From assembly GCF_018403245.1 (NCBI RefSeq), contig NZ_BOSH01000020.1, positions 1-64,000 of the forward strand: a stretch of 64,000 nucleotides of DNA. The letters are read 5' to 3'. The stretch comes from Paenibacillus sp. J2TS4. Its GTDB lineage: Bacteria > Bacillota > Bacilli > Paenibacillales > NBRC-103111. The translations under genes were made by a program, and so were the position numbers. The notes beneath the pieces were generated by a model. The model did not search any database, was not told where the DNA came from, and saw nothing but the letters and a program-made list of their open reading frames with translations. Shown here in pieces: positions 17,444-25,077 of the stretch; position 1 is the first letter of the stretch; each line of letters opens with the position of its first letter.

Positions 17444-17883
17444 ACGATTCCATGACGAACCATCCATTGTTCACGTATCCGGGGGACAATGATCCCAAGC
17501 TGATGAATCCGCTTGTGCTCGCGTATATCGGCGACGCTGTCTACGAGCTGACGATTCGTCAGCATCTGGCATCGCTCGCCAATTATCGCCCCAATCAGCT
17601 CCATAAACAGGCCACGCGTTACGTCTCTGCCAAGGCCCAGGCCAGAGCGCTGGAGCAATGGCAGTCTGTACTGACGGAAGAAGAGGCCGATGTTGTGCGC
17701 AGGGGGCGCAATGCCAAATCCGGCACTGCGCCCAAAAATACCGACATTCTTGTCTACCGGCACAGCACGGCGCTGGAATGTCTCGTCGGCTATTTGTATT
17801 GTCAGGGGCGGCTGGACAGACTGCATCAACTTATAAATCTGGGCCTGGAGGGCGGCGATCCGCCTTCATCGGGCAAGCTATAA
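17440..17883 (+). CDS. mrnC: Mini-ribonuclease III
   Basis: MrnC is a small RNase III-like enzyme without a dsRNA-binding domain that matures 23S rRNA. The 147-aa protein has the RNase III signature NPLVLAYIGDAVYEL near residue 23 and the RRGRNAK segment near 87. The start codon overlaps the cysS stop (ATGA), suggesting coupling; ATG 17452 is an alternative. rlmB, another 23S-acting enzyme, follows. Confidence 0.94.
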   Translation: MNDSMTNHPLFTYPGDNDPKLMNPLVLAYIGDAVYELTIRQHLASLANYRPNQLHKQATRYVSAKAQARALEQWQSVLTEEEADVVRRGRNAKSGTAPKNTDILVYRHSTALECLVGYLYCQGRLDRLHQLINLGLEGGDPPSSGKL

Positions 17884-17909
17884 TTATATGACAGCAAGGA
17901 GGAATCAGC

Positions 17910-18659
17910 TTGGAAGAATACATTGCGGGGAAGCATTCGGTGCTGGAAGCGATTCGCTCGGGCCGAACCATTCACAAAATATGGATCGCAGATAACGCGC
18001 AAAAGCATCACGTTAATCCGATATTGACCGAGGCGAAGGCTAACGGCATACTCGTTCAGACCACCCCCAGGCGCAAGCTGGATCAATGGGTTCCGAACGT
18101 TCAGAATCAAGGAGTGGTTGCCCAGATTGCAGCGTACGATTATGCCACTCTGGATGATATTCTGGACTATGCAAAACGCAAAGGCGAGGCGCCCCTGATC
18201 GTTATTCTCGATGAAATCGAGGACCCTCATAATTTGGGGGCCATCCTGCGAACAGCCGACTGTACCGGGGTGCACGGCGTCATCATTCCCAAGCGCAGAG
18301 CAGTCGGACTGACCGCCACCGTGTCCAAAATATCAGCCGGTGCTGTCGAATATGTTCCAGTAGCCAAAGTGACCAATCTGGTACAGACTATCGATGAATT
18401 AAAAGAGCTCGGAGTATGGGTTGCCGGAGCGGACGGCTCTGCGGAGCAGACCGTATTCGAGTTCGATCTGAAGATTCCGCTGGCCATCGTTATCGGCAAT
18501 GAGAGCAAAGGAATTGGCCGATTGGTCAGAGAGCATTGCGATTTTTTGCTCAAGCTGCCTATGATGGGGAGCATCTTGTCGCTTAACGCCTCGGTAGCTG
18601 CTTCCGTTCTTATGTACGAGGCGTTGCGTCAACGATTGAGCAGTTCTTCCAGCGGTTAG
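17910..18659 (+). CDS. rlmB: 23S rRNA (guanosine-2'-O-)-methyltransferase RlmB
   Basis: This SPOUT-class methyltransferase (249 aa, YacO family) has an N-terminal L30e-like substrate-binding domain (1-75) and the three SPOUT motifs: EDPHNLGAILRTAD, IVIGNESKGIGRL and LSLNASVAASVLMYE. It likely 2'-O-methylates a 23S guanosine; another TrmH-family target cannot be excluded. The start is TTG, 7 bp after AAGGAGG. Confidence 0.92.
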   Translation: MEEYIAGKHSVLEAIRSGRTIHKIWIADNAQKHHVNPILTEAKANGILVQTTPRRKLDQWVPNVQNQGVVAQIAAYDYATLDDILDYAKRKGEAPLIVILDEIEDPHNLGAILRTADCTGVHGVIIPKRRAVGLTATVSKISAGAVEYVPVAKVTNLVQTIDELKELGVWVAGADGSAEQTVFEFDLKIPLAIVIGNESKGIGRLVREHCDFLLKLPMMGSILSLNASVAASVLMYEALRQRLSSSSSG

Positions 18660-18663
18660 CGGC

Positions 18664-19179
18664 ATGAATGAGTATCTAATCGTAGACGGCTATAATATTA
18701 TCGGAGCATGGCCGGAATTACAGAAGCTGAAAGATATTGGATTAGTGGAAGCGCGAGACCGTCTGATTGACATTCTGGCTGACTATCAGGCTTATTCAGG
18801 AATCCGGGTATACGTTGTGTTCGACGCACACCGTGTGCCCGGTCTGGCCGTCAAGATGAAACAGCGTCGGCTGGAAATTTTCTATACCAAGGAAAAAGAG
18901 ACCGCCGACGAACGGATAGAAAGATTGGTCAACGAACTGACGGGAAGAAGAAACCGGATTTATGTCGCCACATCGGATCTCGTAGAGCAGCATGTTGTTT
19001 TTGGCAAGGGGGCATTAAGGATTCCCGCTAGAGAGCTGCTTCTGAAGGTCAGGCAGAGCCAGCAAGAGATTGGGCGCAAGCTGGAGAGAGCGGAACGGGG
19101 GAAGCACAGCTCCTTCGATGCCGTCCTTACTCCCGAAATGAAGCAGCTGTTTGAAAAGTGGAGGAGGGGGGATTCCTGA
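18664..19179 (+). CDS. rae1: Ribosome-dependent mRNA endonuclease Rae1 (YacP, NYN domain)
   Basis: The 171-aa NYN/PIN-like protein has the acidic sites IVDGYNII (residue 8), VVFDAH (about 55) and ATSD (about 101). B. subtilis Rae1 cleaves mRNA in the ribosomal A site. It lies 4 bp after rlmB in the mrnC-rlmB-rae1 series. Confidence 0.92.
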   Translation: MNEYLIVDGYNIIGAWPELQKLKDIGLVEARDRLIDILADYQAYSGIRVYVVFDAHRVPGLAVKMKQRRLEIFYTKEKETADERIERLVNELTGRRNRIYVATSDLVEQHVVFGKGALRIPARELLLKVRQSQQEIGRKLERAERGKHSSFDAVLTPEMKQLFEKWRRGDS

Positions 19180-19286
19180 CAGGCCCGTCCCAATGTGCCT
19201 TTTGCCTAACCTCGCAATCTAATGGCATTTTTTGGAATTATTTGAAGAAGGTGTTCAAAAAGTAGGCTTTTCAAGAGGTTTTGTCA

Positions 19287-19315
19287 TTGACGGTCATTTG
19301 CCCCTCATGTATACT
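19287..19315 (+). promoter_or_regulatory. sigH promoter (sigma-A type)
   Basis: TTGACG (19287-19292) and TATACT (19310-19315) are 17 bp apart. Transcription would start near 19322, which rules out the upstream in-frame TTG 19315 as a start and supports GTG 19369. B. subtilis sigH is also read by sigma-A. Confidence 0.8.
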
Positions 19316-19368
19316 TGATCTATCTCTTTTATGAGGTTGCCGAAATGGCCAGGCCGGAGGGATTGTTC

Positions 19369-20016
19369 GTGAATGTTGACCTCAATGATTTGAGAAGTGA
19401 TGTGTATGAGCTCAATAGTGACGAGGACAACGTCGAAGCGGTACGTGTTGGCAACAGTGGTGCGCTCGAATACTTGATCAATAAGTACAAAAATTTCGTG
19501 AGGGCGAAAGCCCGATCCTACTTTTTGATTGGCGCTGACCGTGAAGACATTGTTCAGGAAGGTATGATCGGATTATACAAAGCCATTCGCGATTTTCGGG
19601 GAGACAAGCTTGCCTCGTTTAAAGCGTTTGCAGAATTATGCATTACCCGACAAATCATTACCGCGATTAAAACCGCCACACGGCAAAAGCATATCCCCCT
19701 CAATTCGTATGTTTCATTGGACAAGCCCATTTATGATGAGGATTCCGACCGGACCTTGCTGGATGTTATTTGCGGCTCCAGAGTGACCGATCCGGAAGAG
19801 TTGATTATCAATCAAGAGGAATTCTTTGGTTTGGAAGATAAGATGGGCGAGATCTTGAGCGAGCTGGAACGCCGAGTGCTGATGCTCTACTTGGACGGCC
19901 GTTCCTACCAGGAGATTGCCGTTGATCTGGATCGTCATGTTAAATCGATTGATAATGCGCTCCAGCGGGTAAAGCGCAAGCTGGAGAAATATTTGGAAGT
20001 TAGAGATAACTTATAA
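19369..20016 (+). CDS. sigH: RNA polymerase sigma-H factor
   Basis: Sigma-H directs early sporulation and post-exponential genes. The 215-aa protein has region 2 (ALEYLINKYKNFVRAKARSY, then GADREDIVQEG), and region 4 with a helix-turn-helix (RSYQEIAVDLDRHVKSIDNA). It is nearly identical to the B. subtilis protein through region 2. GTG 19369 lies 7 bp after GGAGGG. It sits in the rae1-sigH-rpmG-secE order found in Bacillus. Confidence 0.96.
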   Translation: MNVDLNDLRSDVYELNSDEDNVEAVRVGNSGALEYLINKYKNFVRAKARSYFLIGADREDIVQEGMIGLYKAIRDFRGDKLASFKAFAELCITRQIITAIKTATRQKHIPLNSYVSLDKPIYDEDSDRTLLDVICGSRVTDPEELIINQEEFFGLEDKMGEILSELERRVLMLYLDGRSYQEIAVDLDRHVKSIDNALQRVKRKLEKYLEVRDNL

Positions 20017-20110
20017 CTCGTAGCTTTCTTGCCCTTGGCGGAAAGTTATTTTTTTAAAATCGTAGGTTTATAGAAGCCCAGGCAAGAGAATAATGGTAAT
20101 GATCCATTCC

Positions 20111-20139
20111 TTGACATGAAAATCACGGTATGATAAATT
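20111..20139 (+). promoter_or_regulatory. Probable promoter of rpmG-secE-nusG
   Basis: A perfect TTGACA (20111-20116) is followed 17 bp later by TAAATT (20134-20139). The -10 is weak, but no better one is in range. Confidence 0.5.
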
Positions 20140-20147
20140 AATTCAGT

Positions 20148-20190
20148 GACCCTAAATTGTCAGACTCTCCTCAGACAATCGGGGTTCTTT
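20148..20190 (+). promoter_or_regulatory. Hairpin in rpmG leader (possible attenuator)
   Basis: GACCC and ATTGTC on the left pair with GACAAT and GGGGTTC on the right, followed by TTTATT. It sits right after the promoter and 35 bp before rpmG, so it may attenuate the transcript. Confidence 0.5.
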
Positions 20191-20223
20191 ATTAAGAAGG
20201 TTGTCTACTAGGGGGGTGTGATC

Positions 20224-20373
20224 ATGCGGGTTATCATTACGTTGGCATGTACTAATTGCAAACAGCGTAACTATACGTCCAATAAGAACAAGCGGAACCA
20301 TCCGGACCGCATGGAGATGAAGAAATATTGCAAGTTTTGCAATGAACACGTAATTCATCGCGAAACAAGGTAA
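20224..20373 (+). CDS. rpmG: 50S ribosomal protein L33, zinc-binding form
   Basis: This 49-aa protein has the L33 core (MRVIITLACTNC, RNYTSNKNK) and two CxxC pairs (Cys9/12 and Cys36/39), marking the zinc-binding form. It is preceded by AGGGGGGTG, and secE starts 17 bp downstream. Confidence 0.95.
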   Translation: MRVIITLACTNCKQRNYTSNKNKRNHPDRMEMKKYCKFCNEHVIHRETR

Positions 20374-20390
20374 GCAGTGGGGGTGCGATA

Positions 20391-20603
20391 GTGGCTTTTC
20401 TAGGTAAAATGAAGCGAGGTTTCGGCTCCACCTTCTCTTTCTTTTCGGATAGCTGGGCTGAGCTGAAGAAAGTCAAGTGGCCCAATCGTAAAGAAATGGT
20501 GAGCTACACGATTGTGGTGTTGGTAACCGTTATTTTCGTAACCATTTACTTTACTATTCTTGACCTTGGGATTTCCAATTTAGTCCGTCTGATAACGGGA
20601 TAG
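20391..20603 (+). CDS. secE: Preprotein translocase subunit SecE
   Basis: SecE clamps SecY in the membrane translocon. The 70-aa single-span protein has the conserved amphipathic helix (SWAELKKVKWPNRKE) and one C-terminal membrane helix (about 40-60). The start is GTG after GGGGGTG. It precedes nusG by 17 bp, the standard bacterial pair; secY is at 46748. Confidence 0.95.
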   Translation: MAFLGKMKRGFGSTFSFFSDSWAELKKVKWPNRKEMVSYTIVVLVTVIFVTIYFTILDLGISNLVRLITG

Positions 20604-20620
20604 GGACCGGGGTGACCTTT

Positions 20621-21154
20621 ATGGAAAAAAGATGGTACGTCGTTCATACTTATTCTGGGTATGAGAATAAGGTTAAGGCTAATTTGGAGAAGCGCGTTGA
20701 ATCGATGAACATGTTGGACAAAATATTCCGCGTGCTTGTTCCGATGGAAGAGGAAATAGTCAATAAAGATGGCAAGAAAAAAACCGTCATGCGCAAAGTG
20801 TATCCGGGTTATGTACTCGTAGAGATGATTCAAACCGATGATTCTTGGTATGTTGTTCGCAATACTCCGGGAGTAACGGGCTTTGTCGGATCGACGGGTT
20901 CAGGCTCCAAGCCGATTCCATTGCTGCCGGAAGAGGTAGACGCTATTCTGAAGCATATGGGAATGGAAGAGCCTAAGCCGAAGATCGACTTTGACTTGAA
21001 GGAGACGGTTCGTGTAAAAGTGGGTCCTTTTGCTGATTTTGTAGGATCCGTAGAGGAGATTTTGCCGGACAAAAGCAAGTTAAAGGTGCATGTGAACATG
21101 TTTGGAAGAGAAACCCCTCTGGAGCTCGACTTCCATCAGGTAGAGAAACTGTAG
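20621..21154 (+). CDS. nusG: Transcription termination/antitermination protein NusG
   Basis: NusG binds RNA polymerase and affects pausing and Rho action. The 177-aa protein has the NGN domain (WYVVHTYSGYENKVK, then PGYVLVEM, NTPGVTGFVG) and a C-terminal KOW domain (VGPFADFVGSVEEI). An in-frame GTG at 20612 overlaps the ribosome binding site, so ATG 20621 is preferred. Confidence 0.96.
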   Translation: MEKRWYVVHTYSGYENKVKANLEKRVESMNMLDKIFRVLVPMEEEIVNKDGKKKTVMRKVYPGYVLVEMIQTDDSWYVVRNTPGVTGFVGSTGSGSKPIPLLPEEVDAILKHMGMEEPKPKIDFDLKETVRVKVGPFADFVGSVEEILPDKSKLKVHVNMFGRETPLELDFHQVEKL

Positions 21155-21157
21155 TAG

Positions 21158-21192
21158 AGAATCCGGATTGTCGGATGATTCTGTCTTTTTCT
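21158..21192 (+). terminator. Probable terminator after nusG
   Basis: ATCCG pairs with CGGAT, extended by AGA/TCT with a small bulge, and GTCTTTTTCTC follows. It would separate secE-nusG from rplKA. Confidence 0.5.
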
Positions 21193-21237
21193 CATATGGT
21201 TTCTGCCCAGGTCTATTCGAACGGGATAGGCCTTCAA

Positions 21238-21270
21238 TAGTGGGAGGGTAACATCCCGTTAAACCACACT
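21238..21270 (+). promoter_or_regulatory. L1-binding leader element before rplK
   Basis: GTGGGAGGG...CCCGTTAAACCAC (21240-21267) pairs GTGG with CCAC and GGG with CCC, leaving internal loops. It resembles the L1 site of 23S rRNA (GTGGGAGG...AAATACCAC) and the element before rplA at 21774-21799. It likely lets free L1 repress rplK-rplA translation. Confidence 0.8.
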
Positions 21271-21291
21271 ACGTGCAAGGAGGTGTCTCAC

Positions 21292-21717
21292 ATGGCTAAA
21301 AAGGTAATTAAAGTCGTTAAGCTGCAGATTCCGGCAGGAAAAGCTAATCCGGCTCCGCCAGTAGGTCCGGCTCTGGGTCAAGCGGGTGTCAATATTATGG
21401 CTTTCTGTAAGGAGTTCAACGCACGTACGGCCGATCAGGCTGGATTGGTTATTCCGGTGGAACTGTCGGTTTTTGAAGACCGTTCTTTCACGTTCGTAAC
21501 CAAAACTCCTCCGGCAGCTGTATTGCTGCGTGTAGCTGCAGGTATCGAAAAAGGCTCCGGCGAGCCTAACAAGGTTAAAGTAGCGACCGTTAAACGCGAT
21601 AAAGTTCGTGAAATCGCCGAGTCCAAAATGGCTGACCTGAATGCTGCTTCCGTTGAAGCCGCTATGCGTATGGTGGAAGGAACGGCTCGCAGCATGGGAA
21701 TCAAGATTGAAGATTAA
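21292..21717 (+). CDS. rplK: 50S ribosomal protein L11
   Basis: L11 forms the GTPase-associated centre with 23S rRNA and the L10 stalk and is the thiopeptide-binding site. The 141-aa protein has the proline-rich PAGKANPAPPVGPALGQ signature (about 18-34) and a C-terminal rRNA-binding domain. GTG 21283 overlaps the ribosome binding site AAGGAGGTG, so ATG 21292 is used. It is followed by rplA. Confidence 0.97.
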   Translation: MAKKVIKVVKLQIPAGKANPAPPVGPALGQAGVNIMAFCKEFNARTADQAGLVIPVELSVFEDRSFTFVTKTPPAAVLLRVAAGIEKGSGEPNKVKVATVKRDKVREIAESKMADLNAASVEAAMRMVEGTARSMGIKIED

Positions 21718-21771
21718 TAGGCTTCCCGGAATAATCGATCTGAATATAGATCGCGGTTATATGCCGTATAT

Positions 21772-21800
21772 CAGTGGGAGGATTATCCGTTAATACCACG
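21772..21800 (+). promoter_or_regulatory. L1-binding leader element before rplA
   Basis: GTGGGAGG (21774-21781) and ATACCAC (21793-21799) pair with an inner GG/CC step. The match to the rRNA L1 site is closer than in the rplK element. The structure ends just before GAAGGAGGA, the rplA ribosome binding site, so bound L1 would block initiation. Confidence 0.82.
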
Positions 21801-21816
21801 AAGGAGGAATAGCAAA

Positions 21817-22509
21817 GTGCCTAAACATGGTAAGAAATATGCAGAGGCAGTGAAGTTGGTTGACGCCGACGCTCTGTACGAGCCTGCGGAAGCCATTTCT
21901 CTTGTGAAGAAGATGGCCACTGCCAAATTTGATGAGACAGTAGAAGTTGCCGTGCGCTTGGGTGTGGATCCCAAGAAACAGGATCAAGCGGTCCGCGGTG
22001 TCGTTGTAATGCCGCACGGGACAGGTAAAACCAAACGTGTATTGGTTTTTGCCAAAGGAGAAAAAGCAAAAGAAGCCGAGAATGCCGGGGCTGATTTTGT
22101 AGGCGATCAAGACATGATTAACAAAGTCCAACAAGGTTGGTTCGACTTTGATGTCTGTGTAGCTACTCCGGACATGATGAGCGAAGTAGGTAAACTGGGA
22201 CGCTTACTCGGGGGAAAAGGACTTATGCCTAACCCGAAAGCAGGAACCGTAACCTTCGACGTGGCGAAAGCGGTCGAGGAAATCAAAGCCGGTAAGATTG
22301 AATACCGTCTGGACAGAGCGGGACAAATTCATGCGCCCGTTGGAAAAGCTTCCTTCGACGAGCAAAAGCTGAACGAGAACTTCAAGGCTCTTATTGAAGC
22401 GCTGGTTAGAAGCAAGCCTGCTTCATCTAAAGGCGTTTACTTGAAGAGCGCGGCGATTTCGTCCACTATGGGGCCTAGCGTGAGATTGAACCTTCAATCC
22501 TTTAGATAA
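21817..22509 (+). CDS. rplA: 50S ribosomal protein L1
   Basis: L1 forms the mobile L1 stalk that helps release E-site tRNA, and it is a translational repressor in many bacteria. At 230 aa it has normal length, with the signature GKLGRLLGGKGLMPNPK and GTVT. The start is GTG after GAAGGAGG. An L1-type binding site lies immediately upstream. Confidence 0.96.
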   Translation: MPKHGKKYAEAVKLVDADALYEPAEAISLVKKMATAKFDETVEVAVRLGVDPKKQDQAVRGVVVMPHGTGKTKRVLVFAKGEKAKEAENAGADFVGDQDMINKVQQGWFDFDVCVATPDMMSEVGKLGRLLGGKGLMPNPKAGTVTFDVAKAVEEIKAGKIEYRLDRAGQIHAPVGKASFDEQKLNENFKALIEALVRSKPASSKGVYLKSAAISSTMGPSVRLNLQSFR

Positions 22510-22513
22510 GCAG

Positions 22514-22543
22514 TTGACTTTGCTAAGTCATCTATGCTAATCT
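22514..22543 (+). promoter_or_regulatory. Possible rplJL promoter
   Basis: TTGACT (22514-22519) and TAATCT (22538-22543) are 18 bp apart, with TGC before the -10 (extended type). It lies just ahead of the L10 leader. Confidence 0.5.
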
Positions 22544-22564
22544 AAGTAAGGTTTTCTTAAATTG

Positions 22565-22700
22565 AATATGCTGCCGTAGACAGCAGGTGCTTACTCAAGC
22601 TTAATTTCCTGCCGAGGTTTATGATATAGTTCATTTCGTGCTATTGTTGCGGAATATCTCAGATCATCATGCCTTCGTACTGTCTGCGAAGGCTTTTCTA
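22565..22700 (+). ncRNA. L10 leader with attenuator hairpin
   Basis: The segment GCTGCCGTAGACAGCAGGTGC (start about 22570) and CTTAATTTCCTGCCGAGG (about 22602-22619) matches the L10 leader I know from Firmicutes, where L10(L12)4 binds. It ends in a terminator-like hairpin, GCCTTCG/CGAAGGC then TTTTCT (22671-22698). It should attenuate rplJ-rplL when L10-L12 is in excess. Confidence 0.85.
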
Positions 22701-22746
22701 TTTGCAGCGCTTTTTCCCAGCCACAAAGTATCAGGAGGTGTAACAG

Positions 22747-23256
22747 ATGGGTAATGCAAAAGTACGTGAAGAGAAACAACAGCTGGTTACCGATGTCATT
22801 TCCAAGCTTCGCGAAAGCAGCTGTACGATTGTAGCAGACTATCGCGGTTTGAACGTGGCTCAAGTAACCGAGCTTCGTAAACAGCTGCGTGAGGCCGGCG
22901 TGGAATTCCAAGTCATCAAGAATACACTGGTTCGCCGTGCGACAGCAGAAGCTGAATTGACCGAGCTGGATTCCGCATTAACCGGACCGACCGCTATCGC
23001 GTTCAGTAAGGAAGATGTCGTTGCTCCTGCGAAGATTTTGTCGGAGTTTGCCAAGAAGAACGACAAGCTTAACCTGAAAGCCGGGATTGTTGAAGGTAAA
23101 GTGGTAGATCTCGAGCAAATCAAGGAACTGGCCGAGCTTCCTTCGAGAGAAGGCTTGCTGTCCATGTTGCTCAGCGTGCTTCAAGCGCCGGTACGCAATT
23201 TCGCGCTTGCGGTTAAAGCTGTATCGGAGAAGCAGGAGAGCGGAGCAGAAGCTTAA
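22747..23256 (+). CDS. rplJ: 50S ribosomal protein L10
   Basis: L10 anchors L7/L12 dimers to the ribosomal stalk. The 169-aa protein has the N-terminal rRNA-binding domain (ADYRGLNVAQVTELRKQLR, then NTLVRRA) and a helical C-terminus for L12 binding. ATG follows CAGGAGGTG. It is translated with rplL, 57 bp downstream, under the L10 leader. Confidence 0.96.
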   Translation: MGNAKVREEKQQLVTDVISKLRESSCTIVADYRGLNVAQVTELRKQLREAGVEFQVIKNTLVRRATAEAELTELDSALTGPTAIAFSKEDVVAPAKILSEFAKKNDKLNLKAGIVEGKVVDLEQIKELAELPSREGLLSMLLSVLQAPVRNFALAVKAVSEKQESGAEA

Positions 23257-23313
23257 GTTATTTTCGATTGAAATGATCAAGACAAGATATTTTAATATAT
23301 TGGAGGTTTAACC

Positions 23314-23676
23314 ATGAGCAAAGAGCAAATTTTAGAAGCCATTAAAGGCATGACCGTTTTGGAACTGAATGATCTGGTTAAAGCAATTGAAGAAGAATTC
23401 GGCGTAACGGCTGCTGCTCCTGTAGCAGTTGTAGGCGGCGGCGCTGCTGCTGAAGCGGAAGAGCAAAGCGAATTCGACGTAATCCTGAACAGCCCAGGCG
23501 GTTCCAAAATCAACGTTATTAAAGTCGTTCGCGAAATCACCGGTCTGGGTCTGAAAGAAGCTAAAGACCTGGTTGATAACGCACCGAAACCGATCAAAGA
23601 AAAAGTATCCAAAGAGGATGCTGAAGCTATCAAAGCTAAGCTTGAAGAAGCTGGAGCATCGGTTGAAGTAAAATAA
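23314..23676 (+). CDS. rplL: 50S ribosomal protein L7/L12
   Basis: L7/L12 recruits translation GTPases. The 120-aa acidic protein has an N-terminal dimerisation helix pair, an Ala/Gly hinge (about 33-50) and the C-terminal domain with INVIKVVREITGLGLKEAK. A strong terminator follows 13 bp after the stop. Confidence 0.97.
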   Translation: MSKEQILEAIKGMTVLELNDLVKAIEEEFGVTAAAPVAVVGGGAAAEAEEQSEFDVILNSPGGSKINVIKVVREITGLGLKEAKDLVDNAPKPIKEKVSKEDAEAIKAKLEEAGASVEVK

Positions 23677-23688
23677 TGAGGCTTGTCG

Positions 23689-23724
23689 GACCCTTTGAAG
23701 TTGTCTTCAAAGGGTCTTTTCTTA
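23689..23724 (+). terminator. rplJL terminator
   Basis: GACCCTTTGAAG pairs perfectly with CTTCAAAGGGTC across a TTGT loop, followed by TTTTCTT. Confidence 0.9.
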
Positions 23725-23755
23725 CCACATCAGTAATTTGAGTTTACTAAAGTTT

Positions 23756-23850
23756 AAAGTGAACCACTTTCTGATTGGCATGAAAAGCTACCGCCAGAAG
23801 GGGTCTCCGAAAAGTAACCGGAATCTGCTTCGGAGACTTGTTTCACTTTT
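23756..23850 (+). promoter_or_regulatory. Long nested hairpin before ybxB
   Basis: An outer 8-bp stem pairs AAAGTGAA (23756-23763) with TTCACTTT (23842-23849). An inner 9-bp stem pairs GTCTCCGAA (23803-23811) with TTCGGAGAC (23829-23837). The right arms end in CACTTTTTGG, so it could be a second terminator or a leader structure. Confidence 0.55.
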
Positions 23851-23939
23851 TGGGGATTAGGATGGATTCGACAACGTCTTCGAAAAGGCTTAGATGGAAG
23901 CTTTCTTACCACGACTATTGCCGCAGGGAGGAAATGAGG

Positions 23940-24539
23940 ATGACCGAACATTATTATTCGCCCCAACCGACCGTCGCACATCAGCTGCAGACGTTTCAGC
24001 AAAAGTTGCGAGGCAGGGAATTCAGCTTTGTAACCGATGCCGGAGTGTTCTCGAAGAAGGGGATCGATTTTGGAAGCCGTTTGCTTATCGAAACTGTAGA
24101 GGTCGCTAGAGAAGCCAAGGTGCTGGATGTGGGCTGCGGCTACGGACCGATTGGTTTGGCTATCGCGGCAGAGGTGGACAAGGGGACGGTTACCATGATC
24201 GATATTAACGAGCGTGCCGTTGAGTTAGCTCGTGAGAATGCAAGGCGCAATGGCTTGACTAATGTAAGAATCATGCAAAGTGATACGTTGGACAAAGTAG
24301 CCGGAGAAAGCTTTCATTGCATTTTGACGAACCCTCCCATACGCGCGGGTAAAGCGATCGTTCATCGAATTTTTGAGCAGGCTTTTGAGGCTCTGATGTC
24401 TTCCGGGCAGTTGTGGGTGGTTATTCAGAAGAAACAGGGGGCTCCATCCGCTCTTGCCAAGCTGGAGAGTCTGTTCTCAAAAGTGGATAAAATATCCAAA
24501 GATAAAGGATATTGGATTATTCGCTGCATAAAATCATAA
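23940..24539 (+). CDS. ybxB: Class I SAM-dependent methyltransferase YbxB (RsmC-like)
   Basis: The 199-aa protein has the SAM-binding motif VLDVGCGYGPIGLAIA (about 59-74) and the catalytic NPPIRAGK motif (about 123-130) of the RsmC group that methylates a guanine base of 16S rRNA. The exact target is inferred. ATG 23940 is 8 bp after GGGAGG; ATG 23934 is too close to it, and the longer frame from 23838 overlaps the upstream hairpin. It sits between rplL and rpoB, as in B. subtilis. Confidence 0.9.
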   Translation: MTEHYYSPQPTVAHQLQTFQQKLRGREFSFVTDAGVFSKKGIDFGSRLLIETVEVAREAKVLDVGCGYGPIGLAIAAEVDKGTVTMIDINERAVELARENARRNGLTNVRIMQSDTLDKVAGESFHCILTNPPIRAGKAIVHRIFEQAFEALMSSGQLWVVIQKKQGAPSALAKLESLFSKVDKISKDKGYWIIRCIKS

Positions 24540-24556
24540 CAGTTTAGTTTTGCTCG

Positions 24557-24585
24557 TTGACTCTTCCTGTAGAATGTGATATTAT
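24557..24585 (+). promoter_or_regulatory. rpoBC promoter (sigma-A, extended -10)
   Basis: TTGACT (24557-24562) and TATTAT (24580-24585) are 17 bp apart, and TGA precedes the -10. It lies 490 bp upstream of rpoB. Confidence 0.8.
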
Positions 24586-24606
24586 TATAAAATGTCAGCA
24601 TAAAAT

Positions 24607-25060
24607 AGGCTTTATGTCTTTAGTTTAGTAAAATGTCAAGCCTTTTTTTCGGGAAGAGAGGTGCGAGGTTTTCTTATCCGCTGGACAAGAAAAACTAAAG
24701 TTTGACCGAATCTACCGTTTTGAAGATTATGGGATATTCACTAAGGGCATAATGAAATACAGAAGAACTGTTACTGGGCTTTTTTGGAAAAGTTCAAAAG
24801 GAAGGCTTCTCACGAAGCTTTTTCTAGTTTATACAGCCGAAGGGGCGGAAATTCATATTTCTGAAATCCTTTCGAAATTTCCTGATAACCGCTTCTCATG
24901 CGGCCGCTTTCTTTGAGGGGGGCTTCATTAGATGCTTTTTCGCTATATAAGAGACTAGACTTCATTCGCTCCATACCTGGCCGGTCTTATATAGCTTGGC
25001 TTGACGGGTTCGTTCTTTGGGTGAATGGCCGTTGATCCTGTTTGCAACATCATTAAAGTA
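24607..25060 (+). promoter_or_regulatory. Long structured rpoB leader
   Basis: No gene is seen in this stretch. Three hairpin elements stand out: a terminator-like AGGCTT/AAGCCT stem with seven T (24607-24649, about 15 nt after the transcript start), AAGGCTTC/GAAGCTTT followed by TTC (24802-24826), and an 11-bp inverted repeat GCTATATAAGA/TCTTATATAGC (24942-24995). The first could stop transcription early. I cannot match the whole to a known riboswitch. Confidence 0.6.
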
Positions 25061-25077
25061 GTCACGAGGGGTGAAGA

